Positions 17,643-26,021 of a stretch of 64,000 nt of DNA are shown in pieces. Source of the DNA: Neptunomonas japonica JAMM 1380 (lineage in GTDB: Bacteria; Pseudomonadota; Gammaproteobacteria; Pseudomonadales; Balneatricaceae). The stretch's first letter is position 1, and each line of letters begins with the position of its first letter. The notes beneath the pieces were generated by a model that had not been told where the DNA came from, made no database searches, and saw only the letters and a list, made by a program, of their open reading frames with translations. The position numbers and the translations under genes are program-made. Location of the stretch: assembly GCF_016592555.1 (NCBI RefSeq), contig NZ_AP014546.1:2056501-2120500 (forward strand), given 5' to 3'.

Positions 17643-18107
17643 TTACTTAATAACGTTAGGCCAATTTTTGTCAGCAGAGCTAATAAAACTTTGTTTATCT
17701 TTCAGCCATTTGGATTGAACTTTAGCATCGTAGTTAAGATAAAGTTTTCCATTATGAACAGTCCACTGAAGAGGGTCGCCTTTCGCGGTATCATTATTTG
17801 CAACAGCCCATGCACAGTAGCCACCATATTGTGGTGCGTATTTTTCAGGAGTGGCTTTAAAAGCCGCTAGATTATCAGCATTTTTGAAACGCCACTCAGC
17901 ACCCTTATATTCAGTTACAAAACGCTTATTACCTTTTATGGGCTTGCTTTCAGTAAAGTAAGCAACGGTATCGTAACCTGCTACAGCTAGGTCACTGAAG
18001 TACGATGTATAAATAGGGGGCTTTGCACTTACCTGCAAAGAAAAAATCATCAATATTGTTGCAACTACTGAGCCCCATATTTTTTTATATGAAAGTAGAT
18101 TAGTCAT
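17643..18107 (-). CDS. Periplasmic YHS-domain protein (copy 2)
   Basis: 154 residues, signal peptide (IWGSVVATILMIFSLQVSA), then a YHS domain: AVAGYDTVAYF, GNKRFVTEYKGAEWRFKNADN, FKATPEKYAPQYGGYCAWAVA, and the end motif LYLNYDAKVQSKWLKD. This is the common secreted 'YHS domain protein' form, more canonical than copy 1. It is the first gene of the operon YHS - DoxX-like - ATP-grasp - ATP-grasp - MFS, and its promoter carries the shared 17-bp element. Confidence 0.84.
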   Translation of the reverse strand: MTNLLSYKKIWGSVVATILMIFSLQVSAKPPIYTSYFSDLAVAGYDTVAYFTESKPIKGNKRFVTEYKGAEWRFKNADNLAAFKATPEKYAPQYGGYCAWAVANNDTAKGDPLQWTVHNGKLYLNYDAKVQSKWLKDKQSFISSADKNWPNVIK

Positions 18108-18190
18108 TTGCGTACCCTCTGCACTTTTGTACTTGTTAGACTATTTTTGTTTGCGAGCAAGCGAGTAGCTTGGCTACAAAAAGTAAGCTA

Positions 18191-18224
18191 ACTATATATT
18201 TTGAATCTGAAATCAAACTGAAAA
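18191..18224 (-). promoter_or_regulatory. Promoter with TGAAA-N6-TGAAA element, YHS operon
   Basis: Plus-strand 18208-18224 reads TGAAATCAAACTGAAAA, matching the P460 promoter element at 16 of 17 bases. On the minus strand the -10-like TATAGT (18196-18191) follows at exactly the same spacing (11 nt) as in the P460 promoter, and the element sits 101 nt before the start codon (99 nt for P460). Equal geometry at two promoters of one cluster argues for a shared activator. Confidence 0.62.
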
Positions 18225-18452
18225 GAATGATTATTTTAATATATTTACCTAGACAACACCCATGAAAAGTTACTTACCTTGTATCGAATGTATTGATTCT
18301 CAGTTCTTTAACTATATGACTTACTTGTTGACGATGCGGCCTCACCCAAAACATTCATTGAATTGATGGTTTTTTAGCCAATTATCGTTAAACCTTCAAA
18401 ATGACTGTCTATCAAGCCTTTAAAAGGTGATTTATGCACAAAAATACACGGA

Positions 18453-18464
18453 ATTGTCGACAAT
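18453..18464. promoter_or_regulatory. Palindrome ATTGTCGACAAT upstream of prpE
   Basis: Perfect 12-bp palindrome about 200 bp before prpE, in the 560-bp gap 18108-18667. The TTGTC-GACAA form resembles operators of GntR/FadR-type regulators, some of which control propionate or organic-acid genes. No such regulator is nearby. The rest of the gap is AT-rich with no gene-like frame. Confidence 0.4.
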
Positions 18465-18667
18465 CTTGTTTTTTGAGAACAAGCAAGACGCATCAAAAAT
18501 GCATATTTCGCTCTGATAAAGCCATATTCGCCTTATGTCTTAGTTAAATTCACCTTTTTTTTAGTTAAAGTACTTGGATCTTGTAGGCCGACTGTCAACA
18601 ATAACAATTAACGGCTCACATTGACGTAGTCCTGAAAATTAACTTACAAGCACAAAGGGCCCGCGCT

Positions 18668-20563
18668 ATGTCCTACCAAGCAGAATATAAAAAATCGATA
18701 GAAACTCCAGAGCTGTTTTGGGGTGAAAAAGCAGAAGACATCCATTGGTTTAAAAAGCCACAAAAGATTCTCAGTAAAGATGAAAATGGTATCAGTCGTT
18801 GGTTCGCTGATGGGGAGCTTAACACCGCTTATCTAGCGTTGGATTTTCACGTTGAAAACGGACGTGCCGAACAAGATGCATTAGTCTTTGATTCTCCTGT
18901 TACGGATACAAAGATTCGTTATACCTATAAAGAATTGCGTGATGAAGTTGCAAAGTTTGCAGGTATTCTTAAAGCTCAAGGCGTAGCTAAAGGTGATCGT
19001 GTTGTCATCTATATGCCAATGATCCCAGAAGCTGTTATTGCCATGCTTGGTGTAGCACGCTTAGGTGCTATTCACTCTGTAGTATTCGGCGGTTTTGCCC
19101 CACAAGAACTAGCTGTACGTATAGATGATGCAGAGCCAAAAGTAGTTGTCACCGCGTCGTGCGGCATCGAAATTAAAAAAGTACTGCCTTATAAACCATT
19201 GCTTGATGAAGCAATAGAAAAATCAGCACACAAACCAAGTAGCTGTATCGTATTTCAGCGCCCACAAGTAACTGCTGAATTAATTGCTGACCGTGATATT
19301 GACTGGGCTACAGCAATGAAAACTGCTGAACCTGCGGATTGCGTTCCTGTTAAAGGTACAGATCCTCTCTATATTCTTTATACATCTGGAACTACGGGCA
19401 AGCCAAAAGGTGTTGTTCGTGATAATGGTGGACATGCTGTTGCGCTTAAATACAGCATGAAATCTATTTATAATATGGAAGCGGGTGAGGTTTTCTGGGC
19501 AGCATCAGATGTAGGCTGGGTTGTTGGTCACTCTTATATTGTTTATGCACCATTATTAGCGGGTTGTACTACTGTCGTTTTCGAAGGCAAGCCAATTAAA
19601 ACACCAGATGCTGGTGCATTCTGGCGCGTATGCGAAGAATACAAAGTAAAATCTTTGTTTGCTGCACCTACTGCATTTCGTGCAATTCGCAAAGAAGATC
19701 CTGATTCAGAGCTATTAAAGCCATACGATCTATCTCATTTGAAAGCTATTTTCATGGCAGGTGAGCGACTAGACCCTCCAACATACACTTGGACGACAGA
19801 AACTCTGGGTAAACCCGTTATTGATCACTGGTGGCAAACCGAAACAGGTTGGGCTATTTGCGGTAACTTAACAGGTGTTGAGATGAAAGAGCCCAAAGCA
19901 GGCTCATCGACACTGCCTATGCCTGGTTTCAACGTACAAATCGTTGATTCCGAGGGTAATGAACTACCTGCAGGTGAGCAAGGCAACATTGCAATGAAGC
20001 TTCCGCTACCTCCAAGCTGCTTGCCAACTGTGTGGGGAGACCATGAACGTTTCCGTACAGGGTATCTAGCTGAGTTCCCAGGTTACTATTCAACGGGTGA
20101 TGGCGGATATAAAGACGATGAAGGCTATGTATTCATCATGGGCCGCACCGATGATGTAATCAATGTAGCGGGGCACCGCCTGTCTACAGGTGAGATGGAA
20201 GAGATTGTTGCTAGCCACCCTGCAGTAGCCGAATGTTGCGTTATCGGTGTAAATGATCCGCTGAAAGGTCAACAGCCTATCGGGCTGGTGCTTCTCAAGA
20301 ATGGTATTGAGTTAGACGAGAAAGAACTGGAAACCGAATTGGTTGCCATGGTTCGTAAAGATATCGGAGCTGTTGCGTGTTTCAGAAAAGCAATGGTTGT
20401 ACAGCGTCTTCCAAAAACCCGTTCAGGAAAAATTCTGCGTAAGTTGCTGCGTCAGATCGCTGATGGTTCTGGATACTCAGTTCCTTCAACAATTGATGAC
20501 CCAGCTAGCTTACCGGAAATCGAGGAAATTTTGACTAATCACGGCTTAGTGTCTAGTCAATAG
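18668..20563 (+). CDS. prpE: Propionyl-CoA synthetase (AMP-forming)
   Basis: Activates propionate, and often other short acids, to the CoA thioester using ATP. 631 residues. The P-loop-like motif is YTSGTTGKPKGVVRDNGGHAVALKYSM, whose VVRDNGGH form is typical of PrpE rather than acetyl-CoA synthetase (which usually has VLHTTGGY). HWWQTETGWAI and the hinge region YYSTGDGGYKDDEGYVFIMGRTDDVINVAGHRLSTGE are intact, and the acylation-regulated lysine is in PKTRSGKILRK near the C-terminus. A ribosome site AAAGGG precedes the ATG. No methylcitrate-cycle genes are adjacent, so acetyl-CoA synthetase activity cannot be excluded. Confidence 0.88.
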   Translation: MSYQAEYKKSIETPELFWGEKAEDIHWFKKPQKILSKDENGISRWFADGELNTAYLALDFHVENGRAEQDALVFDSPVTDTKIRYTYKELRDEVAKFAGILKAQGVAKGDRVVIYMPMIPEAVIAMLGVARLGAIHSVVFGGFAPQELAVRIDDAEPKVVVTASCGIEIKKVLPYKPLLDEAIEKSAHKPSSCIVFQRPQVTAELIADRDIDWATAMKTAEPADCVPVKGTDPLYILYTSGTTGKPKGVVRDNGGHAVALKYSMKSIYNMEAGEVFWAASDVGWVVGHSYIVYAPLLAGCTTVVFEGKPIKTPDAGAFWRVCEEYKVKSLFAAPTAFRAIRKEDPDSELLKPYDLSHLKAIFMAGERLDPPTYTWTTETLGKPVIDHWWQTETGWAICGNLTGVEMKEPKAGSSTLPMPGFNVQIVDSEGNELPAGEQGNIAMKLPLPPSCLPTVWGDHERFRTGYLAEFPGYYSTGDGGYKDDEGYVFIMGRTDDVINVAGHRLSTGEMEEIVASHPAVAECCVIGVNDPLKGQQPIGLVLLKNGIELDEKELETELVAMVRKDIGAVACFRKAMVVQRLPKTRSGKILRKLLRQIADGSGYSVPSTIDDPASLPEIEEILTNHGLVSSQ

Positions 20564-20592
20564 TACCTCACCTAAGACCCTTAGTAGTTTTT

Positions 20593-20617
20593 AGGCAGCC
20601 TTTTGGCTGCCTTTTTT
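20593..20617 (+). terminator. Intrinsic terminator of prpE
   Basis: AGGCAGCC / GGCTGCCT stem, TTTT loop, followed by a T-run; 30 bp after the prpE stop codon. Confidence 0.92.
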
Positions 20618-20620
20618 GTT

Positions 20621-21087
20621 GGTTTTTTTAGACCACCTATGCATTCCCCACCTTATGTACTTGTAGAAATTTAGAAAACAGCCTGTCCTTATTAATTTTA
20701 ATTTTTTAGTCTGTGTCTTATTGCGAAATTCAGATCAAGCATTCATCAATCTCGATTCTCGTGAAATCCGTCCAGTATTGGTTGATTGCTCCTTTCAGGT
20801 ACTCGCGCGTGATTTAAGCGATATTTCTGGGCGTTATTATTTTTTGATGAGCGCTCAGATATTTGTGGAGCATTAATCATAGTAATACGTGGCTTATTCC
20901 TTCTAGTGAATAAAAGAATGGATTGAGATTAAAGCAACCTAAAAGTATATATTTCTTATAAAGCCTCTGGTTGCTTTTCTAAATCTTGTACTACACTACA
21001 ATTAATTTTAGCTCTGATGTCTCTCTTATTTAACTTTTATTCCTTAAATGGAACATAAAGTCAGATAAGAGAAAAAAAGGATTTTTA
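20621..21087. other. Intergenic region with a possible short coding remnant
   Basis: No intact gene. Around 20710-20876 one forward frame stays open with protein-like composition (NLDSREIRPVLVDCS) and ends at a TAA, but has no start codon, so it may be a degraded 3' end. A 9-bp inverted repeat (AAAGCAACC at 20931-20939, complement at 20969-20977) lies before the chemoreceptor gene. Confidence 0.35.
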
Positions 21088-22749
21088 ATGTTTTCAACAA
21101 TACGATTTAAAGCCTATTTATTCGTAAGTTTTTTTGCTGCAACGCTGTTGCTTCAAGGCATTATGCAGCACTTGCAAGCCGAAAGAGTACATGAGCAGAG
21201 TGTTTACCTTGCCAATACCCAGAGCGCAATTATGACTCATCTGCATGAAATGCAGCTTGCAGTCATTCAAGTTCAACAGCGCCTGACGGATATTAGTGCA
21301 ACGCGAGGGATGGATGGGTTGAATGATGGCTTTGAAAAAGCCGCTAAAAGTGTTGAGCTTTTTCAGACATCAGTAAAAACACTACAGCAAATAGATACTA
21401 AGTTCGGTTTTAATTACTTAACTTTATTGCCTCTTATGGATGACTATTATGTCGTTGGCCAAAAAATGGCTCATGCCTACGTTGATGATGGTGCTCACGC
21501 TGGTAATGAGATTAAAGGGGAGTTTGATATTACTGCTTCAGCTTTATTTGGTAAGGTTGCTGAGCTATCTAAACAACTTAATAACAAAGCGGACGAGCAG
21601 TTTGCCATTGAGTTAGAGTCCACAGAATCAGCACAAAATGTGAATGTTATATTTTTCTGTATATTTGCAATCCTCTTATTGATTATGTTGTTTGGTATGC
21701 ATCGTTTTGTTCTTAAACCTGTACATAATATTGTTGAAATGGCGCAAAACCTTGTGAACGGTGAGGGGGATTTGACTCAGCGCTTACCCATTAAAGGAAA
21801 AGATGAGCTAGCGCAGTTGGCACAAGCATTCAATGAGTTCATTGAACATACTGATAACCTAGTTTCACAGGTTACCAAATCTGTCATTAGGTTGGTGCCT
21901 ATGGCAAAAGAGCTATCACAAACCAATAATAGTATTGAGCAAGCAGCTACTGAGCAACGTGAACGTAGTCTACAGGTCGGTAATTCAATGGAAGAAACCA
22001 CAGAATCAGCTAAAGAAGTGACTCTTCGCATTCAACAAATTTCAAACTCAGTTAAAGAAAGTGTTGGGACACTAAATGATGGCCAACACGTAGCACAGCA
22101 AACCATGCAAGGTATGGATCAACTATCTCTTGAGATCACCCTCATATCTGAGGCTATCGTTAAGTTACGCACGGATAGTGAAAAGATAGAGTCTATTATT
22201 GATGTTATTAATGCTATTTCTGAACAAACTAACCTTCTTGCTTTAAACGCAGCGATTGAGGCGGCTAGAGCAGGTGATGCTGGGAGGGGGTTTGCTGTTG
22301 TAGCTGATGAAGTAAGAACACTTGCTACCCGAACGAAAGACGCGACTGTTGAAGTTCAGAAAATGATCCTGTCAATTCAAAGTGGTGCTCAACAGGCTTC
22401 AGAAACAATGCAAAAGGGGATGTCATCTGCCCAATATAGCGTGACTCAAGTAAATAAAAGCGCTGATGTGCTCAAGGGATTAACATTGGTCATGAATGAA
22501 ATAGATAGCCAGTCCAATGAAATACAACAAGAAACTGAGAAACAGAATCATCATTTTGATTCGGTTACAGACAGCATTCATCTCATGGAATCTGAGTTTA
22601 ACAATACGCTTGAGCATCTAAGTAGCAGCTTAGAGTTTGGAAACGATTTAAATAAGTTAAGCGATAAATTGCGCAACTTGATAGAAAAAATTAAAGTAAC
22701 AGATACAGACTATAGCGCCGCATCCCGCGCTAAAAGACGAACATCTTGA
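21088..22749 (+). CDS. Methyl-accepting chemotaxis protein
   Basis: 553-residue transmembrane chemoreceptor. An N-terminal membrane segment (about residues 7-25) is followed by a helical periplasmic ligand domain (about 26-180), a second membrane segment ([18 protein letters not shown], about 186-203) and a HAMP domain ([26 protein letters not shown]). The cytoplasmic coiled-coil signalling domain has the hallmark hairpin tip [32 protein letters not shown]. Ligand unknown. Good ribosome site (AAAGGA). Transcribed alone; its stop lies 25 bp from the convergent RES gene. Confidence 0.93.
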   Translation: MFSTIRFKAYLFVSFFAATLLLQGIMQHLQAERVHEQSVYLANTQSAIMTHLHEMQLAVIQVQQRLTDISATRGMDGLNDGFEKAAKSVELFQTSVKTLQQIDTKFGFNYLTLLPLMDDYYVVGQKMAHAYVDDGAHAGNEIKGEFDITASALFGKVAELSKQLNNKADEQFAIELESTESAQNVNVIFFCIFAILLLIMLFGMHRFVLKPVHNIVEMAQNLVNGEGDLTQRLPIKGKDELAQLAQAFNEFIEHTDNLVSQVTKSVIRLVPMAKELSQTNNSIEQAATEQRERSLQVGNSMEETTESAKEVTLRIQQISNSVKESVGTLNDGQHVAQQTMQGMDQLSLEITLISEAIVKLRTDSEKIESIIDVINAISEQTNLLALNAAIEAARAGDAGRGFAVVADEVRTLATRTKDATVEVQKMILSIQSGAQQASETMQKGMSSAQYSVTQVNKSADVLKGLTLVMNEIDSQSNEIQQETEKQNHHFDSVTDSIHLMESEFNNTLEHLSSSLEFGNDLNKLSDKLRNLIEKIKVTDTDYSAASRAKRRTS

Positions 22750-22774
22750 TCTAAGAATGGCTTTTAAACATGTA

Positions 22775-23470
22775 TCATAATGTCGTTGAAAGCTTACTTA
22801 CTCCGGTAATTGTACCGTTCCATACCATCTCATAATGTGCTGCTTGATGTATGGAGCTTACTTGTAGGGGTGTCATTAACCCCCAGCAGATAGCGCCCTT
22901 GCGTCGTACTGAGTGATAGCGAATGCCAGCGCTACCCCCTAATTTAATCGTTGTACCTAACTCACGTGCTTGCGTGTAATTTTTAGATGAGTAAATAGCA
23001 TCAGTTGGAGGTAGAACCAAGCCATCTACTATTCCCACTTCGTTAAATTGGCAAATAAGTCCCCGAAAAACAAAACGTTCATAAGAGAGTTCAGGCACAT
23101 TACTCCAATAGGCTTGCTGATGGTATTGCACTTCTGCAATAGCCGTTTCTATGCAGTCGGCGACATACAAAACACCAAATGAGCCATCGCTGAATCGAGA
23201 ACCGTTTGGGTTAACGTGAGTGAAGGGGGCGGTAGCGTATGAGCATCCATGAATACCAAACGGAATTTCAGTACGAGGAATCAGCTGCAAGTCTCCTACT
23301 TCGTTTTTAAGGCGCGGATTAGTCAGGGCTTGTAGCGCATAGAGGCTTTCAAATTCGTTTACATCAGCAACATCATCAAACAAACTGACAGGAGGAAATT
23401 TAGAATTAATTAATCGATAACTTTTAATTTCTTTGCTAGGTAAAACAGGTAACTCATTAATGTTTACCAC
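22775..23470 (-). CDS. RES-domain toxin
   Basis: 231 residues with the RES domain: SYRLINSKFPPVSLFDDVAD near the start (the Arg), SRFSDGSFGVLYVADCIETAIAEVQYH in the middle (with Glu and Ser) and LGGSAGIRYHSVRRKG towards the end. RES toxins of Xre-RES type II modules act on NAD+. The upstream gene overlaps it by 7 bp and encodes the partner antitoxin. All three name-giving residues appear to be present, so it is probably active. Confidence 0.82.
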   Translation of the reverse strand: MVNINELPVLPSKEIKSYRLINSKFPPVSLFDDVADVNEFESLYALQALTNPRLKNEVGDLQLIPRTEIPFGIHGCSYATAPFTHVNPNGSRFSDGSFGVLYVADCIETAIAEVQYHQQAYWSNVPELSYERFVFRGLICQFNEVGIVDGLVLPPTDAIYSSKNYTQARELGTTIKLGGSAGIRYHSVRRKGAICWGLMTPLQVSSIHQAAHYEMVWNGTITGVSKLSTTL

Positions 23471-23865
23471 TGGCTACCTCGCATACTGTCTATTCTTCGA
23501 AAGGTTTCGTAAACAGAGACGAAGTCACCATTTCCCATTACTTCTAGAGGAGAGCGTCCTGCAAAGAAAGGGTTGTGGTTAATCATCTTCATAAATCCGT
23601 ATAGGTTTTCAGGGTTATCAAACACAATACGTAATGCCGCATGAATATTTAAAATAAAGCTGATGCGGGTAACCTGATCACGATCTAGGTTGATTGCTTG
23701 CATGACATCTTTCTTTTTAGCTCGAGCATAAGTGCTGTGTGAGACGCGTAAAATAGCCTCTCCTTGTTCTCCACTAGCCCCCCATTTATCTAAAATTGTA
23801 ACAGCGGCTTTTAAACCCGTAGCAGCAGCGGCTTTATCAAATGAAGGTAATGGTAGATTTAACAT
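23464..23865 (-). CDS. Xre/MbcA/ParS-family antitoxin
   Basis: 133 residues. An Xre-like HTH half (ATGLKAAVTILDKWGASGEQGEAILRVSHSTYARAKKK) precedes the conserved C-terminal toxin-binding domain (FDNPENLYGFMKMINHNPFFAGRSPLEVMGNGDFVSVYETFRRIDSMRG), the signature of antitoxins paired with RES toxins. It neutralises the toxin and probably represses its own promoter. It is the first gene of the pair and overlaps the toxin start by 7 bp. Confidence 0.84.
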   Translation of the reverse strand: MLNLPLPSFDKAAAATGLKAAVTILDKWGASGEQGEAILRVSHSTYARAKKKDVMQAINLDRDQVTRISFILNIHAALRIVFDNPENLYGFMKMINHNPFFAGRSPLEVMGNGDFVSVYETFRRIDSMRGSQW

Positions 23866-24312
23866 GACAGCCTCCCGAGCAATTCTATAAATACATTATA
23901 CATTCATTTGTGTCTTAAGACATAAAGATGTAAATATAGGTATGATATTTAGCTTAAGGAGGCCCTGTGTATTTGAATCATTACTTTGTAACCGCTCGCA
24001 AGCTTCATAATGTTGACCTTGCAGGTATCTTTGTCCAAATAGGTTGAGTGGCGAATGGCTGAAAATGGATATTGATGTGAGCGAACAAAGGGAGGCCATT
24101 ATTGATAGCCGTTACATCAATACCTAGTGTGTTTTCAGCAGGGGGTTGAGCAGCGTCGATCATTATTGCAATGGGGGCAGGCTCTAGAACAGCGCTAAGT
24201 GCATTTGATTATCTAATCCGAACCCCGCTACATGAAACACAAAACCAAGCGATCAATATCTAATAAACAGTCATCAGTGCCATGTCGCCTATTCATACTA
24301 ATCAGTAGATTG
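23866..24312. other. Intergenic region with probable gene remnants
   Basis: No complete gene. On the plus strand, 24065-24127 encodes a 20-codon frame (MDIDVSEQREAIIDSRYINT) and an overlapping frame ends with QQGVEQRRSLLQWGQALEQR before a TAA near 24202. Both have protein-like composition and no partner start, so this looks like decayed coding DNA beside the toxin-antitoxin module. I could not identify the parent genes. Confidence 0.35.
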
Positions 24313-24792
24313 CTATGCAGAGCAGCCTTGTTCAGGCATAGCAATTGAATTGCCAGCACCTTTGGGCCATTCAATATCGGCATGCCTTTCTTGTAATGCT
24401 TGTATTGCGACACGTATTGGCTCAGGCCATGTGGCACTGTGTCGGGTCTGCATATCGACACCAACCAATAAACATTCAATAGCCGCTAGGGTTTCAGTAC
24501 CTTCTTCATTACGTAGTTCATGCCATATACGTAAACGTTTCCTATCACTCGATAGTAATTGAGAATGAGCAATGACCTTTTGGCCTTGGCGAACTTCTTT
24601 AAAATAACGTAAGTTGTTTTGCACAGTAAAAGCACTAAATTGATGTTTAGCTCTATGCGCTTCATCCAGGCCAGCAGCATCCAAAATGGTATCGGTTGCT
24701 AATGAAAGCATAACAAGGTAATAACCTTCATTAAGATGCCCGTTATAATCGCAATAGCTTTCTGGAACAGGAGGGTACTGGGTGGTCAACAT
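24313..24792 (-). CDS. Hotdog-fold acyl-CoA thioesterase
   Basis: About 159 residues from the ATG at 24792, chosen because AGGA lies 8 nt upstream; longer in-frame starts reach 24861. The family signature DYNGHLNEGYYLVMLSLATD (Asp/Asn-rich hotdog active-site loop) lies near residue 14-33, followed by FTVQNNLRYFKEVRQGQKVIAHSQLL. Similar thioesterases hydrolyse 4-hydroxybenzoyl-CoA or act in carnitine and betainyl-CoA catabolism. The substrate here cannot be told from the sequence or the neighbours. Confidence 0.75.
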   Translation of the reverse strand: MLTTQYPPVPESYCDYNGHLNEGYYLVMLSLATDTILDAAGLDEAHRAKHQFSAFTVQNNLRYFKEVRQGQKVIAHSQLLSSDRKRLRIWHELRNEEGTETLAAIECLLVGVDMQTRHSATWPEPIRVAIQALQERHADIEWPKGAGNSIAMPEQGCSA

Positions 24793-24943
24793 GACGGAAT
24801 CCTTTTTCTGGCCGATGTGATTCATCAAGACTACAAGGTTAATAACTTGAGAATGGCGCATATCAAGTTCTGGATGCGTATAATGCTACGAACGAGCGCC
24901 TGTTTCTAGTGCATGTTAGTAGAACATTAATGAAATTGAGTTT

Positions 24944-25585
24944 ATGCCAATACCACCTAATACAATAACACTTCCTATTTTATATTCTTTTCGACGCTGT
25001 CCTTATGCTATGCGGGCTCGTTTAGCCATTTATAATAGCCACTTGGATATAGAGTTACGTGAAGTTGTTTTAAAAGAGAAACCTACATCACTGCTCGCTA
25101 TTTCTCCTAAAGGAACCGTGCCTGTTTTACAGTTACCTAATGGTCGTGTCATAGAAGAAAGTATCGATATCATGTATTGGGCTTTGCAACAGAACGACCC
25201 TAGTCATTGGTTACCAAGTGAGCTAAAGCCTGCAATTCAGGTATTAATAAAGCAAAATGACGATGAGTTTAAATATTGGCTGGATCGCTATAAATATGCA
25301 GATCGTTACTTAGAGCATCCGATGGAGTTCTACCGCTCTCACTGTGAAAACTGGTTCGCTATATTAGAACAAAAACTTATATCTAATGATGGTTTTTTAC
25401 TAACAAATAGATACACATTGGCTGATATCGCGCTCTTCCCATTTGTGCGTCAATGCGCACATGTCGACCGTAGCTGGTTTTTACAGACACCTTACCTACA
25501 TTTACAGGCTTGGTTAGAGAAAATGATTAACTCAAACTTGTTTACCCAAGTCATGCAAAAGCAGCCACAATGGCTCGCAGAATAG
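24944..25585 (+). CDS. Glutathione S-transferase-like protein (copy 1)
   Basis: 213 residues. An N-terminal thioredoxin fold carries CPYAMRARLAI near residue 19 and the cis-Pro glutathione site SPKGTVPVLQLPNGRVIEES. An all-helical C-terminal domain follows (YTLADIALFPFVRQCAHVDRSWF). It is a close relative of the protein at 41436-42119. The substrate is unknown; a thiol-transferase role is possible because of the glutaredoxin-like cysteine. Confidence 0.83.
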   Translation: MPIPPNTITLPILYSFRRCPYAMRARLAIYNSHLDIELREVVLKEKPTSLLAISPKGTVPVLQLPNGRVIEESIDIMYWALQQNDPSHWLPSELKPAIQVLIKQNDDEFKYWLDRYKYADRYLEHPMEFYRSHCENWFAILEQKLISNDGFLLTNRYTLADIALFPFVRQCAHVDRSWFLQTPYLHLQAWLEKMINSNLFTQVMQKQPQWLAE

Positions 25586-25674
25586 AAAAAGTACAGTCAT
25601 GTAAGCAACCCTAGAATATTCCTGCTAAAATAAAATTATTGCTAGGATTGCGGTGATATTACAGGGAATTACAT

Positions 25675-25860
25675 ATGGACTGTTTAACGTGTAAAAGTAA
25701 GCTTTTGCAACAAGGGGCTGTCGATCAAGCAGCTGTTGTTGAATCACTAGGCGAAAGTACTAATCAGTCATGGTGTAAAGTTTGTGCAGTTATTGTTTGC
25801 TTACCCTCCGACATACCCATGGATATCTACACTGACTATGATTTATGTGAAGCTGAATAG
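25675..25860 (+). CDS. Small two-CxxC protein, function unknown
   Basis: 61 residues with two cysteine pairs, CLTCK at residues 3-7 and CKVCAVIVC at about 34-42, spaced like a small zinc ribbon or rubredoxin-like knuckle. A reasonable ribosome site (AGGGA) precedes the ATG. No known family recognised. It stands alone between the GST gene and a strong hairpin. Confidence 0.5.
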   Translation: MDCLTCKSKLLQQGAVDQAAVVESLGESTNQSWCKVCAVIVCLPSDIPMDIYTDYDLCEAE

Positions 25861-25935
25861 CATCAGCTAAATACAGTCATTGGCAAAGAATTATCTGGTT
25901 AAAAAATCATTCACTACTCTAGGCTAAAGTCTTTT

Positions 25936-25993
25936 GTTAAAAACAACTTCACTTTTTGTAGTACCTTATAAGTAAAGCGAAGCTGTTTTTAAC
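25936..25993. terminator. Long hairpin between convergent genes
   Basis: Two 20-nt arms (25936-25955 and 25974-25993) pair at 18 of 20 positions around an 18-nt loop. Read on the minus strand, both mismatches become G-U pairs, so the minus-strand RNA can pair fully, and the stem ends in TGTTTTTAAC. It likely terminates transcription of the channel gene. Confidence 0.6.
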
Positions 25994-26021
25994 AGGAACC
26001 TGCAGGGTCATATATTGTTGT

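Noticed and set aside
18668..20563. Acetyl-CoA synthetase (acs) as the name for this gene
   Set aside because: The VVRDNGGH motif and HWWQTETGWAI favour PrpE.
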